This document shows, in pieces, positions 17,019 to 25,204 of a DNA stretch of 59,116 nt. Positions within the stretch are counted from its first letter, which is position 1. The number at the start of each line of letters is the position of its first letter. This stretch comes from an uncultured bacterium (GTDB lineage Bacteria; Pseudomonadota; Alphaproteobacteria; Sphingomonadales; Sphingomonadaceae): the NCBI GenBank assembly GCA_903884945.1, contig CAISGR010000269.1:1-59116 (forward strand). Reading direction: 5' to 3'. The notes under the pieces are model-generated. The model had not been told where the DNA came from and did not search any database. It was given only the letters and a program-made list of their open reading frames with translations. The translations under genes were made by a program, and so were the position numbers.

Positions 17019-17966
17019 ATGATAACCCTGCTTTCCCGTGACACCATCCGGTCGTTGATGCGCCTTCTCCTGCTCATCGTGCTCGGCCTCGTGCCCGCCA
17101 TAGCCTCTGCGCAGAAGCTGGATACCAAACCGCGGACCGCCGTGATGACCGCCTTTCCCCCGGAATGGGGCGCATTGGTCGGTGCCGTGTCCGAGCCGGT
17201 CGAGCATCGCCTGAACGGCTTGCTGATCCTGACCGGCACGATGCAGGGTAAGCCGGTCGTGCTGATGCAAAGCGGCGTCAGCATGGTGAATGCAGCGATG
17301 AACACCCAGTTGCTGCTCGATCGCTTCACCGTGAAGCGCATCGTCTTTTCCGGGATCGCCGGCGGGGTCGATCCCGGGCTCGATATCGGCGACGTGGTCG
17401 CGCCGGAACGCTGGAACCAATATATGGAAGTGTCGCTCGCGCGGAAGACCGCCTCGGGCTGGACCCCGCCCGAGCGGCAGGACGCCGACGCGCTGCCCAA
17501 TTACGGCATGATGTTTCCGCGCGCCGTGCGCGTCGGCAACGCCAGCGAACCGGCGACGCGGCACCGCTGGTTCAATGCCGATGCCGGGCTGCTGGCGGTT
17601 GCGCGGCAGGTGGCGGACAAGGCGCCGCTTGACCGCTGCATTCCCGCATCCCTGCCGGCGCGCTGCCTCGCCTATGCGCCGAAGGTGGTGGTCGGCGGAG
17701 GCGGCGTGAGCGGCACGGCCTTTGCGGACAATGCCGAATATCGCGAATATCTGTTCTCGACCCTGAAGGCCAATGTCCTCGACATGGAGAGCGCGGCAGT
17801 GGCGCATGTCGCCTATGCCAATTCGGTACCGTTCATCGTGTTCCGCAGCCTCTCCGACCTGGCCGGCGGCGATGCCGATGCGAACCAGGAAACGACCTTC
17901 ATGACGCTCGCCTCCGTCAATTCGGCAAGCGTCGTGCGCACCTTCGTCGAAGCCTTGCCCGATTGA
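17019..17966 (+). CDS. Exported nucleosidase/phosphorylase-superfamily protein (MTA/SAH nucleosidase-like)
   Basis: 315 residues. The ATG at 17019 has AGAGG five nt upstream; an internal ATG at 17058 would also leave a signal peptide (MRLLLLIVLGLVPAIASAQ). The body has the Pfs/PNP fold marks AVMTAFPPEWGALV, SGVSMVNAAMNTQLLLD, FSGIAGGVDPGLDIGDVV, and the active-site pair DMESAAVAHVA (Glu) and RSLSDLAGG (Asp). Family members cleave the N-glycosidic bond of adenosine-like nucleosides. A periplasmic location is unusual for an MTA/SAH nucleosidase and fits nucleoside scavenging. Substrate specificity is not decided by sequence. Confidence 0.82.
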   Translation: MITLLSRDTIRSLMRLLLLIVLGLVPAIASAQKLDTKPRTAVMTAFPPEWGALVGAVSEPVEHRLNGLLILTGTMQGKPVVLMQSGVSMVNAAMNTQLLLDRFTVKRIVFSGIAGGVDPGLDIGDVVAPERWNQYMEVSLARKTASGWTPPERQDADALPNYGMMFPRAVRVGNASEPATRHRWFNADAGLLAVARQVADKAPLDRCIPASLPARCLAYAPKVVVGGGGVSGTAFADNAEYREYLFSTLKANVLDMESAAVAHVAYANSVPFIVFRSLSDLAGGDADANQETTFMTLASVNSASVVRTFVEALPD

Positions 17967-17967
17967 A

Positions 17968-17989
17968 GCCGGACCCGATCGGGGCCGGC
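17968..17989. terminator. Palindrome at convergent gene junction, probable bidirectional terminator
   Basis: A 22-nt inverted repeat (GCCGGACCCGA at 17968-17978 against TCGGGGCCGGC at 17979-17989, one mismatch) sits exactly between the stops of the nucleosidase gene (17966) and the convergent ABC permease gene (17992). It could form a hairpin on either transcript. There are no flanking T-runs. Confidence 0.5.
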
Positions 17990-17991
17990 GG

Positions 17992-19200
17992 CTATTCGTG
18001 CCGCAGCGCGTCGATCGGGTTGAGCGAGGCGGCGCGGCGGGCGGGAAAATAGCCGAACACCACGCCGATGACCGCCGATATCCCAAAGGCGAGGACGTTG
18101 ATCTCGGGCACGAAGATCCAGCTGACCTGCATCAGCGGCGCCAGGCCGAGGATCGCGAACTGCGCCACCACGAGCCCGATCAGGCCGCCGAGGCAGGACA
18201 GCGCCACCGCCTCGACGAGGAACTGGAGCAGCACCTCGCGCGCGACTGCGCCGATCGCGAGGCGAATGCCGATCTCCCGCGTGCGCTCGGTAACCGACAC
18301 GAGCATGATGTTCATGATGCCGATGCCGCCGACCAGCAGCGAGATTGCCGCGACCGCGGTGACGATGCTGGTAAGCAGGGTGGTGGTGGCGCTCAGCGTG
18401 TCGGAAATCTGCTTGGTGTCGAAGACGTTGAAATCATCGTCCTTGCTGCCGGTGATGTTGCGGCGCTCGCGCAGCAGGCTTTCGATCCCGGACTGGACGG
18501 TGGCGGTCGAATAGGCCTGATCGACACCGACCAGCATCAGACGGATGTCGCGGCTGCCGGTGAAGCGGCGCTGCACCGCCTTGATCGGCATGATCACCAC
18601 ATCGTCCTGATCGCCGCCGAAGCCGGCCTGGCCGCGCGCCGAGAGGACGCCGATCACATCGCAGGAGATACCGCCGATGCGCATCCGCGTTCCGACCGCC
18701 TGACCGCCATGATAGAGATTGGTGTAGACGGTGTTGCCGATGATGCAGACGCCCTTGCCGGCCTGCTCTTCGGTGGTCGAGAAGCTGCGCCCGGCCGCCA
18801 GCGGCCAGGGCTGGACATCGAAATAGGCGAGCGTGGTGCCATTGATCGTGGTCGACCAGTTCGCGCCCTCGTAGATTGCGGTGGCGGAGGACTGGGCCTG
18901 CGGCGCGACCGCAGTGACGCCGGCGATCTGATGCGCAATCGCGTCCACGTCTTCCGGCTTGAAGTCAGGCGGACGCGGGCCGCCACCGCCGCGGCCGAAG
19001 CCCTGGCCGGGGCGGATCTGCAGCACGTTGGTGCCGAGCGAGGAGATGGATTTCTGCACGGCCGCGGTCGTCGCCTGACCGAGCGTCACCATGGTCACGA
19101 CCGCGCCGACGCCGATGATGATGCCGAGCGTCGTCAGGAACGACCGCAGCTTGTGGCGGAGGATCGAGCGGATCGCGAGGAGAAGCGTGGTGCCGAACAT
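17992..19200 (-). CDS. MacB-like ABC transporter permease (FtsX-type)
   Basis: 402 residues. A first membrane helix near residues 20-43 (FLTTLGIIIGVGAVVTMVTL) is followed by a large periplasmic MacB_PCD domain (about 45-240) and three C-terminal helices in the FtsX domain (about 270-390; IGIMNIMLVSVTERTREIGI and FGYFPARRAASLNPIDALRHE). Such permeases couple ATP hydrolysis to mechanotransmission through a periplasmic adaptor and outer-membrane channel. The protein is separate from its ATPase, unlike E. coli MacB in which they are fused. It starts 1 nt after the ATPase stop; last gene of a four-gene operon. Confidence 0.92.
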   Translation of the reverse strand: MFGTTLLLAIRSILRHKLRSFLTTLGIIIGVGAVVTMVTLGQATTAAVQKSISSLGTNVLQIRPGQGFGRGGGGPRPPDFKPEDVDAIAHQIAGVTAVAPQAQSSATAIYEGANWSTTINGTTLAYFDVQPWPLAAGRSFSTTEEQAGKGVCIIGNTVYTNLYHGGQAVGTRMRIGGISCDVIGVLSARGQAGFGGDQDDVVIMPIKAVQRRFTGSRDIRLMLVGVDQAYSTATVQSGIESLLRERRNITGSKDDDFNVFDTKQISDTLSATTTLLTSIVTAVAAISLLVGGIGIMNIMLVSVTERTREIGIRLAIGAVAREVLLQFLVEAVALSCLGGLIGLVVAQFAILGLAPLMQVSWIFVPEINVLAFGISAVIGVVFGYFPARRAASLNPIDALRHE

Positions 19201-19201
19201 C

Positions 19202-19936
19202 TCAGGTCACCTTCTCGCCGCGCGCATGCTGGGTATCGACGCGCTCGACCAGCCCGTCCTTGAAATGGACGATGGTGCGGGCGAACTGCGCCATGTCGGG
19301 CTCGTGCGTGACCATCATCACGGTGATGCCGCTCTCCCGGTTCAGCCCGGCCAGCAGTTCCATGATCTCGACCGAACGCTCCGAATCGAGGTTGCCGGTC
19401 GGCTCGTCCGCGAGCAGCACGTCGGGCGCCGTCACGATCGCACGGGCGATCGCCACGCGCTGCTGCTGGCCGCCGGAGAGCTCGGCGGGGGTGTGATCCC
19501 ACCATTTGTCGAGCCCGACCTTGGCCAGCGCCGCCATCGCCGCGTCACGCCGCTCCTTCTTGGGATCACCGCGATACAGCAGGGGCAGTTCGACATTCTC
19601 CAGCGCCGAGGTGCGCGCGAGAAGGTTGAAGCCCTGGAAGACGAAGCCGAGATATTTGCGGCGCAGCAACGCGCGCTGATCGCGATCGAGCGTCTCGACA
19701 TGATGGCCGCGGAACAGGAAGGTGCCGGCACTCGGCACGTCGAGACAGCCGATGATGTTCATCGTGGTCGACTTGCCCGAGCCCGATGCGCCCATCACCG
19801 CGACGAAATCGCCCTGGGCAATGTCGAGATCGATACCCTTCAGCGCCTGGAATGCCGTCGCGCCCTCGCCATAATCCTTGGTGACGCCGCGCAGGCTGAT
19901 GATCGGCACGGCGCCCGCCGCCACGCGATCGCCCAT
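19202..19936 (-). CDS. MacB-like ABC transporter ATPase
   Basis: 244 residues from the ATG at 19936; an in-frame GTG at 19993 would add 19 residues and overlap the adaptor gene. Walker A is GASGSGKST, the signature LSGGQQQRVAIARA, Walker B VLLADEPTGNLD and the switch histidine is in MVTHEPD. It belongs to the LolD/MacB/FtsE group of ATPases. It powers the permease encoded immediately downstream and lies 19 nt below the adaptor gene. Confidence 0.92.
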   Translation of the reverse strand: MGDRVAAGAVPIISLRGVTKDYGEGATAFQALKGIDLDIAQGDFVAVMGASGSGKSTTMNIIGCLDVPSAGTFLFRGHHVETLDRDQRALLRRKYLGFVFQGFNLLARTSALENVELPLLYRGDPKKERRDAAMAALAKVGLDKWWDHTPAELSGGQQQRVAIARAIVTAPDVLLADEPTGNLDSERSVEIMELLAGLNRESGITVMMVTHEPDMAQFARTIVHFKDGLVERVDTQHARGEKVT

Positions 19937-19955
19937 CGCAACCGGCCCTGCCGCG

Positions 19956-21362
19956 TTACTGGCCACCGCGCTGCCCGCTGCTCGCACCACCACCCGACGA
20001 GCGCCTGCGCTGCCCGCTGGCGGCGGTGCCGGTGCCGGAAAGCTGGCCGGTGATGATCTGGTCGCCCGGCTTAAGATCCCCGCCGGTCACCTCGGTCATC
20101 GTGCCGTTGGTCACGCCGGTCGTGATCTGCACTGCCTTGGGCTGGCCGGTTTCGTCCTTGATATAGACGGTCTGCTTGCCGCGGGCCGCGCCTTTCCCAC
20201 CCGCCGCGTCACTCGCGTCCGCGGCACTGCGTCGACCGGGCCGCCGTGGCATCAGCGCGCCGGCGATCCCGCCGCTGGTGGCGGTGGCGCTGGGCGTGGC
20301 CGTCGTGGCCGGCTTGAAGCGCAGCGCCGCGTTGGGAACGAGCAGGACGTTGTTCCGCGACGTCGTCACGATGTCAGCGGTCGCGGTCATCCCCGGGCGG
20401 AGCTGCTGATCGGCATTGGCGACGGTGAGCGTGGCGCCGTAGGAGACGACCTGGGCAGTGGTGCTGCTGGTGGTCGTGGTCGTCGACTGCGCACTCAGGT
20501 TCGAGCCGAGATCGACCCGCGTGATCGACGCGGGAAAGGTCTTGCCGGGAAAGGCATCGACCGTGAAGGTGGCCTGCTGGCCCTGTTTGACCGAGCCGAC
20601 ATCGGCTTCGTCGATCGCCACCTCCAGCTTCATCGCCGACAGATCCTCGGCAATGACGAACAAGGTCGGCGTGCTGAACGAGGCGGCGACGGTCTGGCCA
20701 GGCTCGATCTGGCGGGCGAGGACGACGCCGTTGACCGGCGAGCGGATCACCGTCTTGGTGAGCTGCGTGGCATTCGACGACAGGGTGGCGCGCGCCGACA
20801 CGACATTCGCCTGGGCTGCGCGGAGATTGGCGACCGCACGGTCGCGATCCGCAATCGCCTGCTCCATCTCGGTCTTGGCGGGCACGCGGCCGCCGGACAG
20901 CCGGCTGACCTCCTGCAGGCGCGCGAGCTGGGCGTTGGACTGGGCGAGCGTCGCCTGATTCTGGCCGACGGTGGCAATGGCCGCGTCGAGCGCGGCCTTG
21001 CTCTGGTTGACCGTATCCTGGAAGCGCGAGGGATCGACGAGCGCCAGCGGCTGCCCGGCAACGACGCGATCATTGACGTCGACCACCACCTTGGTGACGA
21101 GCCCGGACAGTTCGGAGCCGACCTGGACCTGGTTGGTCGGGGCCAGCTTGCCGGTCGCGGAGACGGTCACCGACAGCGAGCCGCGCGCGACCTGCTCAGT
21201 CGCATATTCTGTCTTGGCGCTGCCGGCGAACCAGCTCTTCGCCAGCAACAGGAGCAGGATCACACCGACCCCGACCAACGCCCATTTGACGTAGCGATGC
21301 CAGGCGGGCGTCGGCTTCACGCCGAGGAAATCGTCGAGATCGTTACTGTTCGGATCGGCCAT
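19956..21362 (-). CDS. MacA-like periplasmic adaptor (membrane fusion protein)
   Basis: 468 residues. Residues about 25-48 are a single membrane anchor (WALVGVGVILLLLLAKSWFA). Then come a split biotinyl-lipoyl hairpin (GKLAPTNQVQVGSELSGLVT and IRSPVNGVVLARQIEPGQTV) flanking an alpha-helical coiled coil (about 105-205), a beta-barrel and membrane-proximal domain. The C-terminal 40 residues are Gly/Ser/Arg-rich (GQRRRSSGGGASSGQRGGQ) and look disordered. MacA-type adaptors bridge an inner-membrane pump to an outer-membrane channel, both encoded beside it. Confidence 0.92.
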   Translation of the reverse strand: MADPNSNDLDDFLGVKPTPAWHRYVKWALVGVGVILLLLLAKSWFAGSAKTEYATEQVARGSLSVTVSATGKLAPTNQVQVGSELSGLVTKVVVDVNDRVVAGQPLALVDPSRFQDTVNQSKAALDAAIATVGQNQATLAQSNAQLARLQEVSRLSGGRVPAKTEMEQAIADRDRAVANLRAAQANVVSARATLSSNATQLTKTVIRSPVNGVVLARQIEPGQTVAASFSTPTLFVIAEDLSAMKLEVAIDEADVGSVKQGQQATFTVDAFPGKTFPASITRVDLGSNLSAQSTTTTTSSTTAQVVSYGATLTVANADQQLRPGMTATADIVTTSRNNVLLVPNAALRFKPATTATPSATATSGGIAGALMPRRPGRRSAADASDAAGGKGAARGKQTVYIKDETGQPKAVQITTGVTNGTMTEVTGGDLKPGDQIITGQLSGTGTAASGQRRRSSGGGASSGQRGGQ

Positions 21363-21370
21363 CGGAGTTC

Positions 21371-22783
21371 CTAGGGTGTCGGTGCCTGGGGAGCTTGCGG
21401 GACAATATTGCTGTCCCAGCCGCCGCCAAGCGCCAGATAGAGCTGGACGAGCGCGGTCGCCCGATCGGCTTTCGCGTTCGACAGGCCATTCTGCGCCGAG
21501 AGCAGCGCGCTCTCATTGGTGTTGAGCGTCGTGATGTCGGTCAGGCCGGCGCGATACTGGCTGCGCGACAGGATCGCACTATTGTTGGCGGCATCGAGCG
21601 CGATCGCGAACTGGGCCTGGCGCTCCCTGGCCGAGCGCAGCGCGGTCAACGCGTTCTCGACGTCCTCGAGCGAGGTCAGCACCACCTGCTTGTAATTGGC
21701 GAACGCGCCCTCGGCAGCGGCCTCTTGCGACCGGACCTGCGACCGCGTGCGCCCGCCATCGAAGATCAGCTGGCTGAGACCAGCGAACAGGCTGCCGGTC
21801 ACGACGCTGGCAAGGCCGCCAAAGGACGCCGCCGCGGTGCCGATGCTGCCGCTGATGTTGAGCGCCGGATAGAGCTTTGCCTTGGCCACCCCGATCTGCG
21901 CGGTCGCGGCCGCGAGCTGACGCTCTGCCGCGCGGACATCGGGGCGCTGGCGCAAGGTGTCGGCCGGAATGCCGACCGCAATGGCGTCCGGACCGGCCGG
22001 GATCGGCGCAGTTGCCTCGAGTTCCGCCCTGAGCGCGCCGGGCGCCTGGCCGGTCAGGACTCCAAGCCGGTTGACCGCCGCCTGGTAATTCTGTTCGAGC
22101 GACGGGATGGTGGCTGCCGTCTGGGCACGCTGGGCTCGCGATTGCTCGACATCGAGCGAGGAGACCAGTCCGGCCTGGACGCGGAAACCGCTGATCTCGA
22201 GATTGTCGTCCTGAATGCCGAGCGAATTGCGCGCGATCGCGAGATTGGCCTGCGCCTGGCGCGCAAGGATATAGTTGCGCGCTGCCTCGGCCGCGATCGA
22301 GGTCTGCACCGTGGCGAGATCGAAGCCGCTTGCCGCATAGGTAGCGCGCGATGCCTCGATGCCGCGCGTGACGCCGCCGAACAGATCGACCTGATAGGAC
22401 GCGTCGGCGCCTAGCGAGAGATTGTCGCGATTGCCGACATTATCGAGCACCGCACGATTATAGCCGGCCGACCCGGAGACTGTCGGCAGACGGCCGGCCC
22501 CGGCCTGGACCAGTGCCTCGCGAGCCTGGCGCAGCCGCGCGACGGCCTGGGCGATATCGAGATTTCCGCTGCGGGCGCGATCGACGATCGAGGTCAGCAG
22601 GGGATCGTTGAAACTGGTCCACCAGGCCGAAAGATCAGCGGGCTGGGCTGCGGGCGCCGACGTGGCGTAACTCCCGGGCACGCCCAGCGGCGCCGGCGCG
22701 GGCGGCGCATAGTTCGGACCGACCACGCATGCCTGGAGGGGCAGGGCGACGGTGAGCAACAAAAGGATGCGCGAGCGAAACAT
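21371..22783 (-). CDS. NodT-family outer-membrane efflux lipoprotein
   Basis: 470 residues from the ATG at 22783, chosen because it gives a short lipoprotein signal (MFRSRILLLLTVALPLQACV, lipobox LQAC); the frame is open for 34 more codons upstream. Family features are VVGPNYAPPAPA, WWTSFNDPLLTSIVDRA, and two repeated helical OEP domains with QIGVAKAKLYPALNISGSIG. NodT channels are trimeric TolC relatives with lipid anchors. It is the first gene of the operon channel-adaptor-ATPase-permease, with 8 nt before the adaptor gene. Substrate unknown. Confidence 0.92.
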   Translation of the reverse strand: MFRSRILLLLTVALPLQACVVGPNYAPPAPAPLGVPGSYATSAPAAQPADLSAWWTSFNDPLLTSIVDRARSGNLDIAQAVARLRQAREALVQAGAGRLPTVSGSAGYNRAVLDNVGNRDNLSLGADASYQVDLFGGVTRGIEASRATYAASGFDLATVQTSIAAEAARNYILARQAQANLAIARNSLGIQDDNLEISGFRVQAGLVSSLDVEQSRAQRAQTAATIPSLEQNYQAAVNRLGVLTGQAPGALRAELEATAPIPAGPDAIAVGIPADTLRQRPDVRAAERQLAAATAQIGVAKAKLYPALNISGSIGTAAASFGGLASVVTGSLFAGLSQLIFDGGRTRSQVRSQEAAAEGAFANYKQVVLTSLEDVENALTALRSARERQAQFAIALDAANNSAILSRSQYRAGLTDITTLNTNESALLSAQNGLSNAKADRATALVQLYLALGGGWDSNIVPQAPQAPTP

Positions 22784-22969
22784 AGGGCTCAAATGGCCAG
22801 CGCGGCCATTTTGGTCCATCGATTTATTGTCGCAATTTGTAACTTCGGGGACAATGCGATGGCGTACAGTGCCCCTGTGCGGCACGCATGTGCGGCAATT
22901 TAGCCTGCCTTCTCAACTAGTAAGTGGCGAGGCCGCCGGAAGAGCCTTTGCGCCTCGTCCCGTCAGCGC

Positions 22970-24952
22970 TTATTCCATCTCCAGAATGATCTCGTCGACG
23001 GCGAGGCTGTCGCCCGGCGCGGCATTGATCGATTTGACCGTGCCGGCCTTTTCGGCGCGGAGAATATTCTCCATCTTCATCGCCTCCACCACCGCAAGCG
23101 GCTGGCCGGCCTCGACCTTCTGGCCCGCGGCGACATCGAGCCGCATCAGCAGGCCGGGCATCGGCGCCAGCAGGAAACGTGACAGATCGGGTGGGATCTT
23201 CTCGATCAGGTGCTGCGCATAGGGCGCGACATGCGCCGGCAGGCAGCGCGCGACATGCGAGGCGCCCCGCGTGGTAAGCCTGAAACCGCTGCGGGTGCGC
23301 GCGATACGGACCGAGAAGGGAGCTCCCTCCACCTCCGCCTCGATCACCCGGTCGCCCGGCGTATATTCGAGCGCAAGGTCGATCGGCTCGTCGTCGACGG
23401 TGACCGCGTCGGGCGACACGCACACATGATGCTCGGCAGCGCCGATCTTGACGGTCCATTCGGCCGGCGGGCGAAGCCGTTTGCCGAGCTGACCGTCAAT
23501 CCGGCGCGCGCGATCCGCCTCGGCGGTGGCGGCAAAGCCGGCGATCGCGGCAAGGCATTCCAGCAATTCGGGAGACGCCGGGGCGCCGTGGAAGCCGTCC
23601 GGATATTCCTCGGCGATGAAGCCGGTGGTGAGCGCCCCCGCGCGGAAGCGGGGATGCTGCATCAGCGCCGAGAGAAAATCGATATTGTTGCCCGGCCCCT
23701 CGATCTCGAAGCGGTCGAGCGCCGCGATCTGGAGGTCGATCGCTTCCTCGCGGGTGTCGGCAAAGGTGATGAGCTTGGCGATCATCGGATCGTAGAACAT
23801 CGAGACTTCGCCGCCTTCGCGCACGCCGTCATCGACGCGCACGCCGTCTACCGCTTCGGGCGGGTTGTAGCGGACGAGACGACCGATCGAGGGCAGGAAG
23901 CCGCGATAGGGATCCTCGGCATAGACCCGGTTCTCGATCGCCCAGCCGGTGAGCGTGACATCCTCCTGGCTGAAGCCGAGCGGCTCACCCGCGGCGACGC
24001 GGATCATCAGTTCGACGAGATCGAGACCGGTGATGCATTCAGTGACGGGATGTTCGACCTGAAGCCGCGTGTTCATCTCGAGGAAGTAGAAGCCCTTGCC
24101 CGAGGTGTCGGCGCCCGAGACGATCAGTTCGACCGTACCGGCCGAATAATAGCCGACCGCGCGGGCCAGCGCGACCGCCTGCTCGCCCATCGCCCTGCGC
24201 ATCTCGGGCGTGACGAAGGGTGACGGGGCCTCCTCCACGACCTTCTGGTGGCGGCGCTGGACCGAACATTCGCGCTCGCCGAGATAGACGATGTTGCCAT
24301 GCTGATCGCCCATCACCTGGATCTCGATATGGCGCGGACTCTCGATGAACTTCTCGAGGAAGACGCGGTCATCGCCGAAGCTGGCGAGCCCTTCGCGCTT
24401 GGTCGCCTCGAAGCCTTCGCGGACGTCCTGCTCGCTATAGGCAAGCCGCATCCCCTTGCCGCCGCCGCCGGCCGAGGCCTTCATCATCACGGGATAGCCA
24501 ATGTCCGAGGCGATGCGCACCGCATGCTCGGTATCGTCGATCTCGCCGAGGAAACCCGGCACGACGTTGACGCCGGCCTGCTTGGCCAGCTTCTTGGACT
24601 CGATCTTGTCGCCCATGGCAGCGATGGCGTTCGGCGGCGGGCCGACAAAGGCGATACCCGCCTCCGCACACGCCCTGGCGAAGCTCTCGCGTTCGGAGAG
24701 GAAGCCGTAGCCGGGATGGATGCAGTCCGCGCCGGTTTCCTTTGCGGCGAGCAGGATCAGTTCCGCCTTGAGATAACTCTCATTGGCCGGCGCCGGGCCG
24801 AGGCGGACTGCCTCGTCGGCCATCAGCACATGCGGGCTGCGCGCATCGGCATCCGAATAGACCGCGACGGTGGCGATCCCCATCTTCTTGGCGGTGCGCA
24901 TGACACGGCAGGCAATCTCGCCGCGATTGGCGACCAGGATTTTCTTGAACAT
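22970..24952 (-). CDS. pccA: Propionyl-CoA carboxylase alpha subunit (biotin carboxylase + biotin carrier)
   Basis: 660 residues. The N-terminal biotin carboxylase half begins MFKKILVANRGEIACRVMRT and includes the ATP-binding KASAGGGGKGMR loop and EMNTRLQVEHPVTE. The C-terminal carrier has AMKMEN with the biotinylated lysine at 626, 34 residues from the end. The linker domain of about 130 residues is typical of PccA rather than AccC. It carboxylates biotin, and PccB, encoded about 6 kb away on the same strand, transfers the carboxyl group to propionyl-CoA. It is the last gene of the propionate cluster. Confidence 0.93.
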   Translation of the reverse strand: MFKKILVANRGEIACRVMRTAKKMGIATVAVYSDADARSPHVLMADEAVRLGPAPANESYLKAELILLAAKETGADCIHPGYGFLSERESFARACAEAGIAFVGPPPNAIAAMGDKIESKKLAKQAGVNVVPGFLGEIDDTEHAVRIASDIGYPVMMKASAGGGGKGMRLAYSEQDVREGFEATKREGLASFGDDRVFLEKFIESPRHIEIQVMGDQHGNIVYLGERECSVQRRHQKVVEEAPSPFVTPEMRRAMGEQAVALARAVGYYSAGTVELIVSGADTSGKGFYFLEMNTRLQVEHPVTECITGLDLVELMIRVAAGEPLGFSQEDVTLTGWAIENRVYAEDPYRGFLPSIGRLVRYNPPEAVDGVRVDDGVREGGEVSMFYDPMIAKLITFADTREEAIDLQIAALDRFEIEGPGNNIDFLSALMQHPRFRAGALTTGFIAEEYPDGFHGAPASPELLECLAAIAGFAATAEADRARRIDGQLGKRLRPPAEWTVKIGAAEHHVCVSPDAVTVDDEPIDLALEYTPGDRVIEAEVEGAPFSVRIARTRSGFRLTTRGASHVARCLPAHVAPYAQHLIEKIPPDLSRFLLAPMPGLLMRLDVAAGQKVEAGQPLAVVEAMKMENILRAEKAGTVKSINAAPGDSLAVDEIILEME

Positions 24953-24955
24953 CAG

Positions 24956-25204
24956 CTAGTCCTTGGGAAACGTAGCGACCTGGCGCGCGACGCGACGCGC
25001 CAACCAGTGACAGAAGAGGAGGCAAACAACTGCGTAGATGATGGCGGGCAGGCCGTTGACGAGCCAATCCTCGTAGAGCGGCTGAAGCGCGCCATCCGTT
25101 AGGTTCACGCCGCGCAGCGAACGTCCCAAATCCGAGACGAGCGCCCAATATATTGCCGATAAAAGGGCAAAAATGGTTGCTGGTCTGCGGACACGTAGCT
25201 TCAC
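24956..25204 (-). CDS. Small two-helix membrane protein of unknown function
   Basis: 82 residues. Hydrophobic helices are predicted at about 10-26 (TIFALLSAIYWALVSDL) and 50-68 (LPAIIYAVVCLLFCHWLA), with basic residues at both termini (MKLRVRRP and RRVARQVATFPKD). It sits tightly between bioB (4-nt overlap of start and stop) and pccA (3 nt), so it is likely translated with them. I do not recognise the family. Both neighbours deal with biotin, but no biotin-transport motif (for example BioY) is visible. Confidence 0.6.
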   Translation of the reverse strand: MKLRVRRPATIFALLSAIYWALVSDLGRSLRGVNLTDGALQPLYEDWLVNGLPAIIYAVVCLLFCHWLARRVARQVATFPKD

